Part shown: piece after piece, positions 62,529-64,000 of the stretch
Layout: every line of letters begins with the position of its first letter
How positions within the stretch are numbered: position 1 is the stretch's first letter
Origin: CALDSL01 sp039810245
GTDB taxonomy: Bacteria > Chloroflexota > Anaerolineae > Anaerolineales > Anaerolineaceae
Length of the DNA: 64,000 bases
Direction: 5' to 3'
NCBI GenBank assembly: GCA_039810245.1
Contig: JBDHWQ010000003.1
Span: forward strand, 129,884-193,883
Notes under the pieces: generated by a model
What the model saw: only the letters and a program-made list of their open reading frames with translations
Told to the model about the DNA's origin: nothing
The model's database searches: none
Translations under genes and position numbers: made by a program

Positions 62529-62885
62529 ATGTCAGAACCTGATCCCATTCCCTTTTTGCCGCTGCGCGAGCCAACCTTCTTCATTCTGCTCAGCCTGCTT
62601 CCGGGGGAAAAGCACGGCTACGCCATTCTCAAAGAGGTGGAGCAGATCAGCCAGAAGCGCGTGCAGCTCAGCACCGGCACGCTGTACGAAGCCCTGGCGC
62701 GGCTGCTGGAGCAGGAACTGATCGAGCGCAGCGAAGACGGCGCTGCCCCCGGCCCGGGCAGACCGCGCAAACTCTACCGCCTAACGCGGCTGGGCCGCCG
62801 CGTGATCACCGCTGAGGCCGAGCGCCTGGCGCAGCTTTCGGACGCGGCGCACCGCCAGATCCGCGACCAGCGTGCGGGCGGGTGA
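62529..62885 (+). CDS. PadR-family transcriptional regulator
   Basis: 118 residues. PadR winged helix: FFILLSLLPGEKHGYAILKEVEQIS, VQLSTGTLYEALARLLEQELI and the wing PGRPRKLYRLT (motifs given in pieces of the fold, residues ~15-95). It has a short C-terminal dimerisation helix. The ATG at 62529 lies within a palindrome and has only a weak ribosome site. It is followed by a membrane protein gene, as is common for PadR regulators that control a membrane or transport gene. It is divergent from the P450. Confidence 0.92.
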   Translation: MSEPDPIPFLPLREPTFFILLSLLPGEKHGYAILKEVEQISQKRVQLSTGTLYEALARLLEQELIERSEDGAAPGPGRPRKLYRLTRLGRRVITAEAERLAQLSDAAHRQIRDQRAGG

Positions 62886-62898
62886 GGGGCGAAGGTCG

Positions 62899-63996
62899 AT
62901 GGGCACCCGCCTGCGCGTGGCGCAAAAACTGGCTTTCCTGGCGCGCTGGCTGCCCGGCAGCCTGCGGCAGCGGTTTGGCGATGAAATCGAAGACGTGCTG
63001 GCGCAGCAGTTGCGCGATGCCGCCGCGACCGGCTGGCCGGAGCTGATTCTTGTGTTTCTGGTAGAGCTGGTGGAAATTCCGGCGCTGCATGCCCGCGAGC
63101 GTCTGCTGAAACGACAAATTTCGGGGGGATTGATGCAAACCACGGGATACTCGACCCTGCAAGACACGCATGAGACCACGCCTTGGCGCTGGGTGCCGGT
63201 GGCGCTGCTGACCTTTTTTATTAGCCCGCTGGTGCGGCTGATCCTGTGGCCCATTGAGCGCCATTTCACCGCCCTTGGCGGCGGGCAGCCTCTGTACGAG
63301 ATGCCCGCGTACCTGGTCAGCATCAGCTACGTCTACTTCGCCATCGTGGTGCTGTTCAGCGCGCTGCTGGTGGCTGCCTGGCTGCGCGGATTTCCGTCCT
63401 GGTCTTACCCGCTGGCGATGATGTATCTGGCGTTTAGTTTTTCCCTGGGCAACGCTTCCATGCCCGGGCTGACCCTGTTTGGCCTCAGCTTTGGCCGCAG
63501 GCTGCTGGGGCCGTTTGCGCTGCTGCCGTTGGGCGTGGTCATTGTGGTCGCGCTGCTGCTCACCCGGCGAAATGTTGCCGCGCCGTTTCAATCTGGGGCG
63601 CGCGCACTGGCCGCCGACCCTTCACGCCTGTCCTTTGCGCTGTACGGTCTGACGCCCTTCTTCCTGTGGATGATCTTTGATGAAATGCATGGCGAAGAGC
63701 CGTTTCTATACGGCGTGAACCTGCTGTTGGCCGGCTGCGGGCTGGTGTGGCTGCGCAACCGGCGCGCGGCCGCCGGCGTGGTGGCCATGCTGGGCGGGCT
63801 GGTGCTGTCCTACGTCGCTTCGGCCATCTACCAGGGGCTGTACTGGGAAGGGCGCATGGAAACGTGGATGCGAGAACCCGGCGACAGCCTTGGCAGCGCC
63901 ATCGGCACGCTGGTCTGCGCCACCCCGATCATCATCCTCACCCTCGGCCCGTGGCTGATCTACTGGGTCGACCGGCGAAGAAATCACGTTGCGTAG
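62899..63996 (+). CDS. PadR-associated multi-pass membrane protein
   Basis: About 365 residues. The N-terminus WLPGSLRQRFGDEIEDVL resembles the cytoplasmic start of membrane proteins encoded beside PadR regulators. Eight or so membrane segments follow from about residue 95. No catalytic motif is visible. The start is the ATG at 62899, after GAAGG; a GTG at 62872 overlapping padR is the alternative. It is probably the PadR target and may report on envelope or antibiotic stress, which is inference. Confidence 0.78.
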   Translation: MGTRLRVAQKLAFLARWLPGSLRQRFGDEIEDVLAQQLRDAAATGWPELILVFLVELVEIPALHARERLLKRQISGGLMQTTGYSTLQDTHETTPWRWVPVALLTFFISPLVRLILWPIERHFTALGGGQPLYEMPAYLVSISYVYFAIVVLFSALLVAAWLRGFPSWSYPLAMMYLAFSFSLGNASMPGLTLFGLSFGRRLLGPFALLPLGVVIVVALLLTRRNVAAPFQSGARALAADPSRLSFALYGLTPFFLWMIFDEMHGEEPFLYGVNLLLAGCGLVWLRNRRAAAGVVAMLGGLVLSYVASAIYQGLYWEGRMETWMREPGDSLGSAIGTLVCATPIIILTLGPWLIYWVDRRRNHVA

Positions 63997-64000
63997 GTTA

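Overview
The window looks like a chromosomal segment of a GC-rich bacterium of the phylum Chloroflexota, most likely class Anaerolineae. This is an inference. It rests on the lipoprotein linkers of the peptide-binding proteins (threonine/valine/proline stretches after the lipobox Cys), a fused glycyl-tRNA synthetase, several near-leaderless start codons and many GTG starts. No rRNA operon and no CRISPR array is visible. Three tRNA genes are present: Ser-GCT, Ser-TGA and Gln-TTG.

Layout. 1-2868: a DUF202 fragment, an ICMT-like methyltransferase and oligoendopeptidase F, all on the minus strand. About 3000-16944: an A/T-richer accessory island. It holds a minus-strand cluster (ATP-grasp ligase, SDR, phytoene-desaturase/CrtISO-like oxidoreductase, small membrane protein), a nested IS3-family insertion, a truncated unknown gene, an RHS/YD-repeat fragment, an AlbA/Schlafen-type ATP-binding protein, a ribbon-helix-helix regulator coupled to a membrane protein, a decayed serine recombinase, a Cro/CI-type regulator and an intact large serine recombinase. 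The recombinase reading frame runs into the 3' end of tRNA-Ser(GCT), so this tRNA is the probable island boundary.

17254-31572 is housekeeping and signalling DNA: a CheY-like protein; a minus-strand run of DUF3267, PP2C phosphatase, vWA-TM-FHA protein, membrane protein, guaA and xpt; and a plus-strand run of maf, a class B penicillin-binding protein and rsgA. These are followed by an L-Ala-D/L-Glu epimerase and an NlpC/P60 endopeptidase (YkfB/YkfC-like) and a class-A-beta-lactamase-fold hydrolase. 31640-50330 carries two complete Dpp/Opp-type peptide ABC transporters (D-F-A-B-C and A-B-C-x-D-F), a third solitary binding lipoprotein, a membrane-anchored c-type cytochrome and a large GT-C-like membrane protein. 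With the epimerase and endopeptidase, the first transporter suggests uptake and breakdown of cell-wall peptides.

50473-63996: a CLC antiporter with an RCK_C-like tail, a response regulator, tRNA-Gln, a GlmU-like nucleotidyltransferase, a CNNM/CorC-type protein, cdd, recO, mscL, fused glyQS, a cytochrome P450, a PadR regulator and its membrane-protein partner. Most gene ends are marked by long hairpins without U-tracts, including a perfect 58-bp palindrome and a stem with 27-bp arms.

The most unusual parts are the island (mosaic recombinase remnants, a thrice-occurring 19-bp dyad motif, the oxidoreductase/ligase cluster and the cysteine-paired repeats of the RHS fragment) and the putative muropeptide-recycling module.
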